Positions 9,076 through 17,482 of a stretch of 64,000 nt of DNA are shown here, in pieces; the stretch's first letter is position 1, and every line of letters starts with the position of its first letter. Under the pieces are notes generated by a model, which worked only from the letters and a program-made list of their open reading frames with translations, had not been told where the DNA came from and ran no database searches. The stretch spans positions 1,838-65,837 of the forward strand of contig NZ_FPJO01000017.1 in the NCBI RefSeq assembly GCF_900119365.1, read 5' to 3'. The translations under genes and the position numbers were made by a program. The DNA comes from Streptomyces atratus. GTDB lineage: Bacteria; Actinomycetota; Actinomycetes; Streptomycetales; Streptomycetaceae.

Positions 9076-9741
9076 ATGACCTTCCTCAGGACGAAACACC
9101 GCACGAACCGCCGCAGCACCGCCGCGCTGCGCATGGCCGCCCTCGTGGCCCTGCCCGTACTCGCTCTCTCCGTCGCCTGCGGCGGCGGGGACGACGGCGC
9201 GGGCGGCACGAAGAAGGACGACGCGATCGCCGACGTACCGCGGACGCCGACGGCCGGCGACACGAAGGACGCGGACGGGCCGAGCACCCCGCCCGCGGGC
9301 AAGAGCGCCTTCTACGACGCCCAGATGAAGTACGTCCAGTGCATGCGCGTCAAGGGCGGCTACAAGGACTTCCCCGACCCCACGCTCAGCGGCTACCTCG
9401 ACTGGGACAAGGTCAACGAGATCGGCTCCCAGCCAGGCCGCAACGAGGGCATCAAGGGCGGCAGGAACGGTGCCTGTGTGGCCGAGCTGCAGGCCGCCAT
9501 GGCGGCCGAGCCCGAGCGCGACGAGCAGAAGGCCTACGAGTCGATGCTCGCGCACGCCAAGTGCATGCGGGACAACGGCGTCTCCCGGTTCACCAACCCG
9601 ACCATGAGCGGCGGCAACGCCCAGCCGGGCGGCGACCCGAACCCGGCGTCCCCGGTCATCGACTCGAACTCGCCGACGTACAAGAAGGCCCGCGAGGCGT
9701 GCAGGCCGAAGCTGCTCGACGGTCTGGACGGCATGCAGTGA
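9076..9741 (+). CDS. Lipoprotein with two CMR repeat motifs
   Basis: A 221-residue exported protein, first gene of a four-gene operon with adaptor, ATPase and permease. It has a twin-basic N-region, a hydrophobic core and a lipobox LSVAC followed by Gly residues. The mature part has two copies of a short motif, YVQCMR...YKDFPDPTLSG and HAKCMRDNG...FTNPTMSG, typical of uncharacterised Streptomyces lipoproteins next to MacAB-like genes. ATG 9076 is chosen because it gives a normal signal peptide; ATG 9037 is possible. The function is unknown; substrate capture or adaptor help for the transporter is inference. Confidence 0.8.
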   Translation: MTFLRTKHRTNRRSTAALRMAALVALPVLALSVACGGGDDGAGGTKKDDAIADVPRTPTAGDTKDADGPSTPPAGKSAFYDAQMKYVQCMRVKGGYKDFPDPTLSGYLDWDKVNEIGSQPGRNEGIKGGRNGACVAELQAAMAAEPERDEQKAYESMLAHAKCMRDNGVSRFTNPTMSGGNAQPGGDPNPASPVIDSNSPTYKKAREACRPKLLDGLDGMQ

Positions 9742-10817
9742 AGCACCGCACCGCACTCCTCGCGCTCGGCGCGGTGACCGCCGCCGCCGCCGTCGCCGGG
9801 GGTGTCCTGTTCCTCGGCAACGGCGGCGACGCGGGCGCCTCCGGGAAGGGCGGCGCACTGCCGCCCGCCACCGCGGCCGTCGTACGCACCGACCTCGTGC
9901 AGTCCAGGACGGTCGACGGCAGGCTCGACTTCGCGCAGCGCCGCGCGGTCAAGTCCGCCGTCGAGGGCACCGTCACGGTCGCCGCCCCCGAAGGGAAGAC
10001 GCTGACCATGGGACAGGCGCTGTACGAGCTGAACGACAAGCCCGTCACCCTCCTCTACGGGCCGGTCCCGATGTTCCGCGAGATGAAGCCCGGCGACCGG
10101 GGCAGCGACGTGCTCCAGCTGGAGCGCAATCTGCGTGACCTGGGGTACGGATCGCGGCTCTACGTCGACGTCCGGTACGACGAGGACACCGCGGCCGCCG
10201 TCGAGCAGTGGCAGAAGTCCCTCAACCGCGAGCCCACCGGCAGGGTCGGCAAGGGCGACGTCGTCTTCCAGCCCGGTCCGGTCAAGGTGGTCTCCGCCGA
10301 CGCGGCGCTCGCCGACCAGGTCGGCCCGGACGGGCCGGTCCTGACGGTCGCCTCCACCAAACCCGTCGTACGGGCGCAGCTCGACCAGACCGACGGCGCG
10401 CTCACCTCACGGGGCACCAAGGTCGAGGTCACCCTGCCGAGCGGGAAGACCGTGGCCGGCCACGTCGCCGGGACGGTGCGCCCCGAGGCGTCCGCGGCCG
10501 GGGGCGAGGCGGCAGCCGAGGACGGCATCACCGTCGAGGTCGTCCTGGACGGCGGGGCGGGCGCCGCGTCCGGCGAGGACACCAGGGCATCGGCGAGCGT
10601 GAAGTTCGTCAGCGAGGCGCACAAGGGGGTCCTCGCGGTCCCCGTCGAGGCGGTCGTCGCGCTGCGCGGCGAGGACGGCGGCTACGGCCTCCAGGTCGTC
10701 GAGGGCGCCACGTCGAGGATGGTGCGGGTGGAGACGGGCATGACCGCCGACGGGCAGATCGAGGTCTCCGGACCGGATGTGCGCGAGGGCCTGAAGGTCG
10801 GAGTGGCGAAGCCATGA
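9738..10817 (+). CDS. MacA/HlyD-like adaptor with peptidoglycan-binding domain
   Basis: A 359-residue membrane-fusion-type protein starting at GTG 9738, overlapping the previous stop (GTGA). One N-terminal membrane anchor (about 5-25), a split barrel-sandwich region (VESAVEGTV-like strands at about 70-100), then an inserted PG_binding_1 domain (DRGSDVLQLERNLRDLGYG...TAAAVEQWQ, about 115-165), and C-terminal beta domains. In Gram-positives such adaptors link a MacB-type ABC transporter to the wall. The start of the downstream ATPase overlaps its stop (ATGA). Confidence 0.85.
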   Translation: MKHRTALLALGAVTAAAAVAGGVLFLGNGGDAGASGKGGALPPATAAVVRTDLVQSRTVDGRLDFAQRRAVKSAVEGTVTVAAPEGKTLTMGQALYELNDKPVTLLYGPVPMFREMKPGDRGSDVLQLERNLRDLGYGSRLYVDVRYDEDTAAAVEQWQKSLNREPTGRVGKGDVVFQPGPVKVVSADAALADQVGPDGPVLTVASTKPVVRAQLDQTDGALTSRGTKVEVTLPSGKTVAGHVAGTVRPEASAAGGEAAAEDGITVEVVLDGGAGAASGEDTRASASVKFVSEAHKGVLAVPVEAVVALRGEDGGYGLQVVEGATSRMVRVETGMTADGQIEVSGPDVREGLKVGVAKP

Positions 10818-11533
10818 CCACGGCCCCGGTCATCGAACTGCGGGACGCCGGCAAGTCGTACCCCGGCGGCGTCCACGCCCTGCGCTCAGTGAGCCTCACC
10901 GTCGAGGAGGGCGAACTCCTCGCCGTCGTCGGCCCGTCCGGCTCCGGCAAGTCCACGATGCTCAACATCATGGGCACCCTCGACAAGCCCACCACCGGCA
11001 CCGTCCGGGTCGCCGGGTACGACGTGTCCGAGCTCTCCGACTCCCGGCTCTCCGCACTGCGCGCCCGCCACATCGGCTTCGTCTTCCAGCACTTCCACCT
11101 GGCGGCGGGACGCGACGCGGTGGACAACGTCGCCGACGGGCTGCTGTACGCGGGCGTCCCGCCGAAGGAACGGCGTGCCCGTGCGCGGGAGGCGCTCGCC
11201 AGGGTGCGGCTGGACCACCGCGGCTCGCACACGCCGAACGAGCTGTCCGGCGGCGAGAAGCAGCGCGTGGCCATCGCCCGCGCCCTGGTGGGGAAGCCCC
11301 GGCTGCTGCTGGCCGACGAGCCGACCGGGGCGCTGGACACCGCGTCCGGCGGGATCGTCATGGAGCTGCTGCACGAGCTGAACGCGTCCGGCACCACCGT
11401 CTGCGTGATCACCCACGACAACGAGATCGCGGACTCGCTGCCGCGCCGGGTCCGCTTCAGGGACGGCGAGATCGTCTCGGACATACGGTCCGGCGCGCTC
11501 CTCGACCCACGTACGCAGAAGGCCGGTTCATGA
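10814..11533 (+). CDS. ABC transporter ATP-binding protein, MacB/LolD type
   Basis: A 239-residue ATPase: Walker A GPSGSGKST at about 38-46, Q-loop FVFQHFHL, signature LSGGEKQR, Walker B LLLADEPTG, and H-loop CVITHD. It overlaps both neighbours by 4 bases, so the adaptor, ATPase and permease should be made in equal amounts. MacB-type systems work by mechanotransmission on substrates outside the membrane rather than by classical transport; substrates here could be peptides, antibiotics or lipoproteins. Confidence 0.95.
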   Translation: MTTAPVIELRDAGKSYPGGVHALRSVSLTVEEGELLAVVGPSGSGKSTMLNIMGTLDKPTTGTVRVAGYDVSELSDSRLSALRARHIGFVFQHFHLAAGRDAVDNVADGLLYAGVPPKERRARAREALARVRLDHRGSHTPNELSGGEKQRVAIARALVGKPRLLLADEPTGALDTASGGIVMELLHELNASGTTVCVITHDNEIADSLPRRVRFRDGEIVSDIRSGALLDPRTQKAGS

Positions 11534-12723
11534 AGAACGATCTCAGGCCCGCCCGCCTCTCCCCCCGCGACATCCTGCGCGTCGGCGCGGTCGGGCTGCG
11601 CGCGCGGCGCGCGCGTGTGGTGCTCTCGGCGCTCGGCATCGCCATCGGCATCGCGACCATGGTCGCGGTCGTCGGGCTGTCCGAGTCGAGCCGCGCGGAC
11701 CTGATGGCCCGTCTCGACCGCCTCGGCACCAACCTGCTCACCGCCGAGGCGGGCAAGGACGCCATGGGGCAGGAGATCAAGCTGCCCAGGAACGCGGTCG
11801 CGATGGTCGAGCGCATCGGCCCGGTACAGCACGCCACGGCCAGCGCCGACATCGACGCCCGCATCCGCCGCAGCGACGTGGTGCCCGAGGAGCGCACCGC
11901 GGGCGTCACCGCCCAGGCGGTCCGCGCCGACCTGCTCTCCGCGCTCGGCGGCGAGGTCGACAGGGGCACCTGGCTGACCCCGGCCGGCGAACGCCTCCCG
12001 ACGACGGTGCTCGGCGCGGTGGCCGCGCAGCGCCTCGGCGTCACCCGCACCGGCGAGACGATCATGATGAACGACACCCGCGTGGCCGTCGTCGGCATCC
12101 TCCAACCGCTCGAACTGGTCCCCAACCTGGACCGGGTGGCCATGGTCGGGTTCCCCGCCGCCGAGCGCTACTTCGGCTTCGACGGCCACCCCACCACCGT
12201 CTTCGAGCGCTCCACGGACGCCTCGGTGGCGGACGTACGGGCGATCCTGGCACGCACCATCAGCCCCGGCGACGAGATGGGCATCAAGGTCTCCCGGCCC
12301 TCGGACGCGCTGGCCGCCAAGGCCGCCACCGACGAGGGCCTGACGACCCTGATGCTCGGCCTGGGCGCGGTGGCCCTCCTGGTCGGCGGTGTGGGCGTCG
12401 CCAACACCATGGTCATCTCCGTCCTGGAGCGCCGCCAGGAGATCGGCCTGCGCCGCTCGCTGGGCGCGACGCGGGGTGCGATCCGGCTCCAGTTCCTGAC
12501 CGAGTCGCTGCTGCTGTCGGCGCTGGGCGGGGCGACGGGCGCGCTGCTGGGCGCGGCGACGACGTACGGATTCGCGTCGTTCCAGGGGTGGACGGCGGTG
12601 GTCCCGCCCTGGTCCCTGGCGGGCGGGCTGGCCGCCACGCTCCTGATCGGCGTGGTCGCGGGCCTCTACCCGGCGATCCGTGCCTCCCGTCTCCATCCGA
12701 CGGTGGCCCTGAACGCGACGTGA
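11530..12723 (+). CDS. MacB/FtsX-family ABC permease
   Basis: A 397-residue permease with an N-terminal membrane helix (about 25-48), a MacB_PCD extracytoplasmic domain (about 50-260), and the three-helix FtsX core at the C-terminus with VLERRQEIGLRRSLGATRGAI between helices. Four-base overlap with the ATPase gene. Last gene of the operon, followed by a long hairpin terminator. Confidence 0.93.
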   Translation: MKNDLRPARLSPRDILRVGAVGLRARRARVVLSALGIAIGIATMVAVVGLSESSRADLMARLDRLGTNLLTAEAGKDAMGQEIKLPRNAVAMVERIGPVQHATASADIDARIRRSDVVPEERTAGVTAQAVRADLLSALGGEVDRGTWLTPAGERLPTTVLGAVAAQRLGVTRTGETIMMNDTRVAVVGILQPLELVPNLDRVAMVGFPAAERYFGFDGHPTTVFERSTDASVADVRAILARTISPGDEMGIKVSRPSDALAAKAATDEGLTTLMLGLGAVALLVGGVGVANTMVISVLERRQEIGLRRSLGATRGAIRLQFLTESLLLSALGGATGALLGAATTYGFASFQGWTAVVPPWSLAGGLAATLLIGVVAGLYPAIRASRLHPTVALNAT

Positions 12724-12740
12724 GAGGGCCCGCCGCAAAC

Positions 12741-12782
12741 GTGAAACATCCCCCGGCCGACCCCGGCCGGGGGATGTTTCAC
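12741..12782. terminator. Long hairpin terminator between convergent operons
   Basis: Perfect 18-bp arms (12741-12758 and 12765-12782) with loop GACCCC lie between the MacB-type operon and aspS. The right arm runs straight into a parS-like site. Confidence 0.85.
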
Positions 12783-12789
12783 GTGGAAC
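12776..12789. other. parS: parS-like ParB-binding site, 13/14 match
   Basis: GTTTCACGTGGAAC differs from the Streptomyces parS consensus GTTTCACGTGAAAC at one base. It lies in an intergenic gap, as most parS sites do, and overlaps the right arm of the terminator hairpin. Confidence 0.6.
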
Positions 12790-12872
12790 CGAAGCGGACC
12801 CGGTGACGCTTGGAGCGCCCGGAAGCAGGCAGCACGGCCCCGCGACGCCGCGAGGCCTGCTGCCGGACGCTC

Positions 12873-14690
12873 TTACTTCGCGCCGGTGTCCCTCGCCACG
12901 GAATCCTTGGCGTCCGCCTTTTCCTTCACCGACGCGGCCGGCTTGCGGAGCTGGATGTTCAGCTCGCGCAGCCGGGTCTCGTCCAGCTCCGTCGGGGCGC
13001 CCATCATCAGGTCCTGGGCGTTGCCGTTGAGCGGGAAGGCGATCGTCTCGCGGATGTTGGGCTCGTCGGCCAGCAGCATCACGATGCGGTCGACGCCCGG
13101 GGCGATGCCGCCGTGCGGCGGGGCGCCGAGACGGAAGGCGCGGAGCATGCCCGCGAACTCGTGCTCGACGGTCTCGCGGTCGTAACCGGCGATCTCGAAG
13201 GCCTTGAGCATCACGTCGGGCTCGTGGTTGCGGATGGCGCCGGAGGACAGCTCGATGCCGTTGCAGACGATGTCGTACTGCCAGGCGAGGATGTCCAGCG
13301 GGTCCTTCTCCTCCAGGTCCTTCATGCCGCCCTGGGGCATCGAGAAGGGGTTGTGGGAGAAGTCGATCCTGCCGGTGTCCTCGTCCTTCTCGTACATCGG
13401 GAAGTCGACGACCCAGCAGAACCGGAAGACGCCCTCCTCGAAGTGGCCGGCGCGCTTGGCGGCCTCGACGCGGACGGCGGACATGATCTTGGAGACCTCG
13501 TCGAACTCGCCCGCGCCGAAGAAGACGGCGTGGCCGGGGACGAGGGAGAGACGCTCGGTGAGGGTCTTGACATCGGTCTCGGTGAGGAACTTGGCGATCG
13601 GACCCGCCAGGGTGCCGTCCTCGCCGACGCGGACCCAGGCCAGACCCTTGGCGCCGTGCTGGACGGCGTAGTCGCCGAGGCCGTCGAAGAACTTCCGGGA
13701 CTGACCGGCGGTGTCCGGGACCGGGAGGGCGCGGACGTGCTTGCCGGCGAACGCCTTGAACTCCGAGTCGGCGAAGACGTCGGAGATGTCGACCAGTTCC
13801 AGCTTGGCGCGCAGGTCGGGCTTGTCGTTGCCGTACTTCAGCATCGACTCGCGGAACGGGATGCGCGGGAACGGCGAGGTGACGTGGCGGCCGTTGCCGA
13901 ACTTCTCGAAGAGATCGGTCATCAGCTTCTCGATCGGCCGGAAGACGTCCTCCTGCTCGACGAACGACATCTCGACGTCGAGCTGGTAGAACTCGCCGGG
14001 CGAACGGTCCGCGCGGGCGTCCTCGTCGCGGAAGCACGGCGCGATCTGGAAGTAGCGGTCGAAGCCGGAGATCATCAGCAGCTGCTTGAACTGCTGCGGG
14101 GCCTGTGGCAGGGCGTAGAACTTGCCCGGGTTCAGACGGGACGGGACGACGAAGTCACGGGCGCCCTCGGGGGAGGTCGCGGTGAGGATCGGGGTCGCCA
14201 TCTCGTTGAAGCCGAGGGCCACCATCTCGGCGCGGATCGCGGCGATGACCGCCGAGCGCAGCATGATGTTGCGGTGCATGCGCTCGCGGCGCAGGTCGAG
14301 GAAGCGGTACTCCAGGCGCCGCTCCTCGTTGACCCCGTCCTCGGCGTTGATCGTGAAGGGCAGCGGAGCGGCCTCGCCCAGCACCTCGACCTCGGTGACC
14401 TCGATCTCGATCTCGCCGGTCGGGAGCTCCGGGTTCACGTTGTCGGCGCCGCGCGCGGAGACCTTGCCGTCGATCCGTACGACGGTCTCCTTGGTGAGCC
14501 TCGACAGCGCCTCGTTGCCGGGGGTACCCGGGCGGGCGACGAGCTGCACCAGACCGTAGTGGTCGCGCAGATCGATGAAGAGGATGCCGCCCAGGTCTCG
14601 GCGATTGTGCAGCCAGCCGCTCAGTCGGACGTCGGTGCCGACGTCAGAGGCGCGGAGCTCGCCGCAGGTGTGGGACCTGTACCGATGCAT
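12873..14690 (-). CDS. aspS: Aspartyl-tRNA synthetase
   Basis: A 605-residue class IIb synthetase charging tRNA-Asp. Visible: OB-fold anticodon domain (VRLSGWLHNRRDLGGILFIDLRD, about 20-100), motif 2 FRDEDARADRSPGEFYQLD (about 222-240), a bacterial GAD insertion (about 290-400), and motif 3 GAPPHGGIAPGVDRIVML (about 545-562). The length matches bacterial AspRS. Because actinobacteria carry GatCAB, the enzyme may be the non-discriminating form that also makes Asp-tRNA-Asn; this is not readable directly. Confidence 0.97.
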   Translation of the reverse strand: MHRYRSHTCGELRASDVGTDVRLSGWLHNRRDLGGILFIDLRDHYGLVQLVARPGTPGNEALSRLTKETVVRIDGKVSARGADNVNPELPTGEIEIEVTEVEVLGEAAPLPFTINAEDGVNEERRLEYRFLDLRRERMHRNIMLRSAVIAAIRAEMVALGFNEMATPILTATSPEGARDFVVPSRLNPGKFYALPQAPQQFKQLLMISGFDRYFQIAPCFRDEDARADRSPGEFYQLDVEMSFVEQEDVFRPIEKLMTDLFEKFGNGRHVTSPFPRIPFRESMLKYGNDKPDLRAKLELVDISDVFADSEFKAFAGKHVRALPVPDTAGQSRKFFDGLGDYAVQHGAKGLAWVRVGEDGTLAGPIAKFLTETDVKTLTERLSLVPGHAVFFGAGEFDEVSKIMSAVRVEAAKRAGHFEEGVFRFCWVVDFPMYEKDEDTGRIDFSHNPFSMPQGGMKDLEEKDPLDILAWQYDIVCNGIELSSGAIRNHEPDVMLKAFEIAGYDRETVEHEFAGMLRAFRLGAPPHGGIAPGVDRIVMLLADEPNIRETIAFPLNGNAQDLMMGAPTELDETRLRELNIQLRKPAASVKEKADAKDSVARDTGAK

Positions 14691-15051
14691 CGTCGTTCAT
14701 CCAGTCTTCGCGGTTCGGGGTGGATTCAGCCTCCCCAGGCTACCGCCCGCACCCGCACCGAATCATTGACATTGACATTTCAAGATCATCCGGGGGCCGA
14801 AGAGGCCACCCCTCGGTGGCGTCCACGGAGCAGAACTTCTTGGACCGACCGGCAATTGGGGGGTGGGTGAAGGAGCGGGGCTGGGTGCGTGCAGCTGCAA
14901 GGCGGAGGATTGAGGCAACGCAATGGGGTCTCCCCTGCTCGAGCGAAGCCGAGAGCTTGGGGAAGTTGTTGATTGACGACAACGCGGCAGATGTGCGCAC
15001 CCAGCCCCGCGACGCCGCCCCCCTATTGCCGGTCGGTCTTAAAGTGGGGCA
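14691..15051. other. 361-base intergenic region, aspS/PAS-SpoIIE promoters
   Basis: No gene seen. It should carry the aspS promoter on the minus strand and that of the broken phosphatase gene on the plus strand. A short direct repeat (ATTGACATTGACATT) lies at about 14764-14778, and an interspersed palindromic repeat at 14924-14965. Confidence 0.5.
14924..14965. repeat. Interspersed palindromic repeat (Streptomyces small repeat)
   Basis: TCTCCCCTGCTCGAGCGAAG and the following CCGAGAGCTTGGGGAAG form an imperfect hairpin with CCCC/GGGG ends and a CTCGAGCGAAGCCGAGAG core. I recall near-identical short elements scattered between genes in many Streptomyces genomes. Only one copy is in this window, so the repeat status rests on recollection. 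Confidence 0.5.
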
Positions 15052-16306
15052 ATGCGCACCGAGGACGTCCTGGCCGCGACCGCGACCGGTCTGTGGCGCT
15101 GGGACAACGCAGCCGGGACCGTCACGCTCGATGCGGAGGCGGCCCGGCTGCTGGAGCTGCCCGCCGCGGCCGGTGTGTTCCGCGAGTCCGCGGTGCGTTC
15201 CCGTTTCCACCCCGTCGACTGGAACGAGATCTACGGGGTGGTGAATCTCGCACGCGCCGAGGGCACCCTCGCCGAGGCCCGGCTGCGGATCGTGGACGGG
15301 AGCGGCCGGGTGCTGCGCATCGTGCGCAGCCGCTCCAAGCCACTGCCGGCCGAGCCGACGGGCGGCGCGAACTGCATACTGGTCGGCACGCTCCAGGAGG
15401 TCGCCGAGCCGCAGCCCGGCACCACCGGGGCGCACACCCCCATCACCGGGGACTGGCGCCGCTCCCGCGAGGCCTTCCTGCTGGACGCGGGCCGGTCACC
15501 CCGACCCCGTGGTGACCACCGCCGACGGGACCGCGGTGATCCGCCAGACCGAGGGCGGACTGCCGCTCGGCGTCGAGGAGGACGCCGACTATCCGACGAG
15601 CCGGCTCACCCTGGAACCCGGCGAAACGATCATGCTCTGCACGGACGGGCTGATCGAGACCGGCGGCCACGACATGCTCTCCGGCTGGGACCGGCTGCGG
15701 CCCGTCCTGGAGCAGCACACCACCGACCTGGAGAAGCTCGCCGACGCCCTTGTCCAGGCCGTGCACGGACCGACGTCGCACTACACGACGGGGCCGCTGG
15801 CGGACCGCCGGGAGGACGACATCGCGCTGCTCCTGCTCCGGAGCGACGGAGGGATCGGGCGCCGGCCGGCGCCGCGGCGCATCGCGCTGACCATCGCGCA
15901 GGCCGAGCCGGAGCGGATCGCGGCGGCCCGGCAGCAGCTGCGGGACCTGCTGCACGACTGGGCGGATCCGGAGCAGGTCGACGCGGCGGTGCTGATGATC
16001 TCCGAGATGGCCACCAATGTCCTCGTCCACACGGACGGGGACGCGCTGATGCTCGCGCAGGCGACGGGGGAGCAGGGCGAGCGGCTGCTGCGCGTGGAGG
16101 TGTCGGACGGCAGCGACGAGCTGCCGCACAAGCGGCGCCCCGGGGAGATGGCCTCCAGCGGCCGGGGCCTGGTGCTGATGGAGATGCTCGCCGACGCGTG
16201 GGGGGTGGATCCGCGGGGCGCGGGAAAGTCGATCTGGTTCGAGCTGAACGAGTCGGGGCCGGGGACCGGGGCGGAGGCCGGAACGGAAGGCGTCCCCGTG
16301 GGCTGA
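15052..16306 (+). pseudogene. PAS / SpoIIE phosphatase / HATPase protein, internally deleted
   Basis: The 5' part (15052 to about 15494, frame 1) encodes an intact PAS-type domain beginning MRTEDVLAATATGLWRWD. The 3' part (from about 15492, frame 2) resumes inside a SpoIIE/PP2C domain at RAGHPDPVV, continues through LCTDGLIE and REDDIALLLLR, and ends with an RsbW-like HATPase domain (MISEMATNVLVHT, GRGLVLMEMLADAWGV). The middle of the usual protein, a GAF domain and the first part of SpoIIE (several hundred residues), is missing and the frame shifts by one. Intact relatives are PP2C regulators of anti-anti-sigma factors. An assembly collapse is possible. Confidence 0.8.
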
Positions 16307-16313
16307 GCCGGGC

Positions 16314-17411
16314 TCAGGCCCCGGACGCGGCGGCCGGCGGTTCGTCCCCGGACGGCGGCCCCGGGCGGTCACCGCGCAGTTCGCCGAGCACGCCGAAGGC
16401 CGCCGCGCAGACCGGGACCGCGAGCAGCATGCCCAGCAGCCCGGCCACGCTGGCGCCCGCGGTGATCGCGATCATGATCATGGCAGGGTGCATCTGCACC
16501 GTACGGCTCTGGATCATCGGCTGCAGGACGTGGCCCTCCAGCACCTGCACGGCGAGCACGACCCCCAGCGCCCAGAGCGCGATCACGAACCCCCGGTCGG
16601 CGAATGCGACCAGGACCGCGACGGCGCCCGAGAGGAAGGCCCCGAGGTAGGGGATGTAGGCACCGACGAAGACCAGCGCACCGAGCCCCACCGCACCGGG
16701 AACGCGCAGGATCAGCAGGCCGACGGTGATGCAGAGGGCGTCGATCAGCGCGATGAACGTGGTGCCGCGCATGAAGCCCTCGACGGCCTCGAAGGCCCGC
16801 CGCCCCATCGCCTCGACCAGCTCCCCGGTACCGCGCGGGGCGATCGTGTGGGCGAGTTGCGCGGCCCGGTCGGAGTCGCGCAGGAAGAAGAAGGTCAGCA
16901 GGAGTGCGAGGACGCTGGTCGCGATCAGCGAGCCGATCAGGCTGATCCCGGAGAGGAGCCCGCCCGCGGCGCTCGCCCCGAACTTCTCGACGAGTTTGCG
17001 GGCGTTGGCGACGAGGTCGTCCACATTGCTGTTCTTGCCGATCCCGAAGTGGTCGATGACCCACTGACCGGCGTCCTTCAGCGACCGGACGATCTGGTCA
17101 CCGGTGTCGACGAGTGCGGTGACGACGATGTACCCGGCTCCGCCGACCACCGCGACGAGCAGCACGCAGGTGAGCCCCGCGGCGAGCGAGCGCTTCAGTC
17201 CGCGGGCGGTCAGCCAGCGGTGCACCGGCCCGAGCAGCGCCGTACCGAGCAGCGCGAGCAGCACGGGAGTGACCGCGGTCTTGAAGACGACGCACAGCCA
17301 GACGGCGACTGCGGCGACGCCGGTGACGAGGAGGACCACGCCGCACCAGGCGGCTGTGCGCCGCGCGGCATCGGGCAGGAGGGGATTCTGGTTCTGCACC
17401 CTCCCACCCAA
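16314..17411 (-). CDS. AI-2E/PerM-family transporter
   Basis: A 365-residue polytopic membrane protein of the AI-2E exporter-like family (DUF20/PerM): paired helices near the N-terminus (about 20-62), a third around 70-100, a soluble stretch about 110-150, then five hydrophobic segments to about 335, with FVGAYIPYLGAFLSG and EGHVLQPMI, two family hallmarks. The C-terminal 30 residues are Pro/Gly/Asp-rich and cytoplasmic. TTG 17411 gives the longest version but lacks a ribosome-binding site; GTG 17399 sits directly against GGGAGG, so the start is uncertain. The substrate is unknown. Confidence 0.9.
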   Translation of the reverse strand: MGGRVQNQNPLLPDAARRTAAWCGVVLLVTGVAAVAVWLCVVFKTAVTPVLLALLGTALLGPVHRWLTARGLKRSLAAGLTCVLLVAVVGGAGYIVVTALVDTGDQIVRSLKDAGQWVIDHFGIGKNSNVDDLVANARKLVEKFGASAAGGLLSGISLIGSLIATSVLALLLTFFFLRDSDRAAQLAHTIAPRGTGELVEAMGRRAFEAVEGFMRGTTFIALIDALCITVGLLILRVPGAVGLGALVFVGAYIPYLGAFLSGAVAVLVAFADRGFVIALWALGVVLAVQVLEGHVLQPMIQSRTVQMHPAMIMIAITAGASVAGLLGMLLAVPVCAAAFGVLGELRGDRPGPPSGDEPPAAASGA

Positions 17412-17482
17412 TCACGGCACGGGTGTGATGTCCGCTTGTGGGCCCTTATGAATGACGCACTGTCACACTCCGTCTGCAGGTG

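Noticed and set aside
10609..14037. Minus-strand open frame of 1142 codons across the ABC operon and aspS
   Set aside because: Spans convergent genes and a terminator; composition is that of a shadow frame.
16353..16810. Plus-strand continuation of the PAS frame beyond the SpoIIE part
   Set aside because: Frame 1 after about 15494 is out of frame with the recognisable SpoIIE/HATPase sequence.
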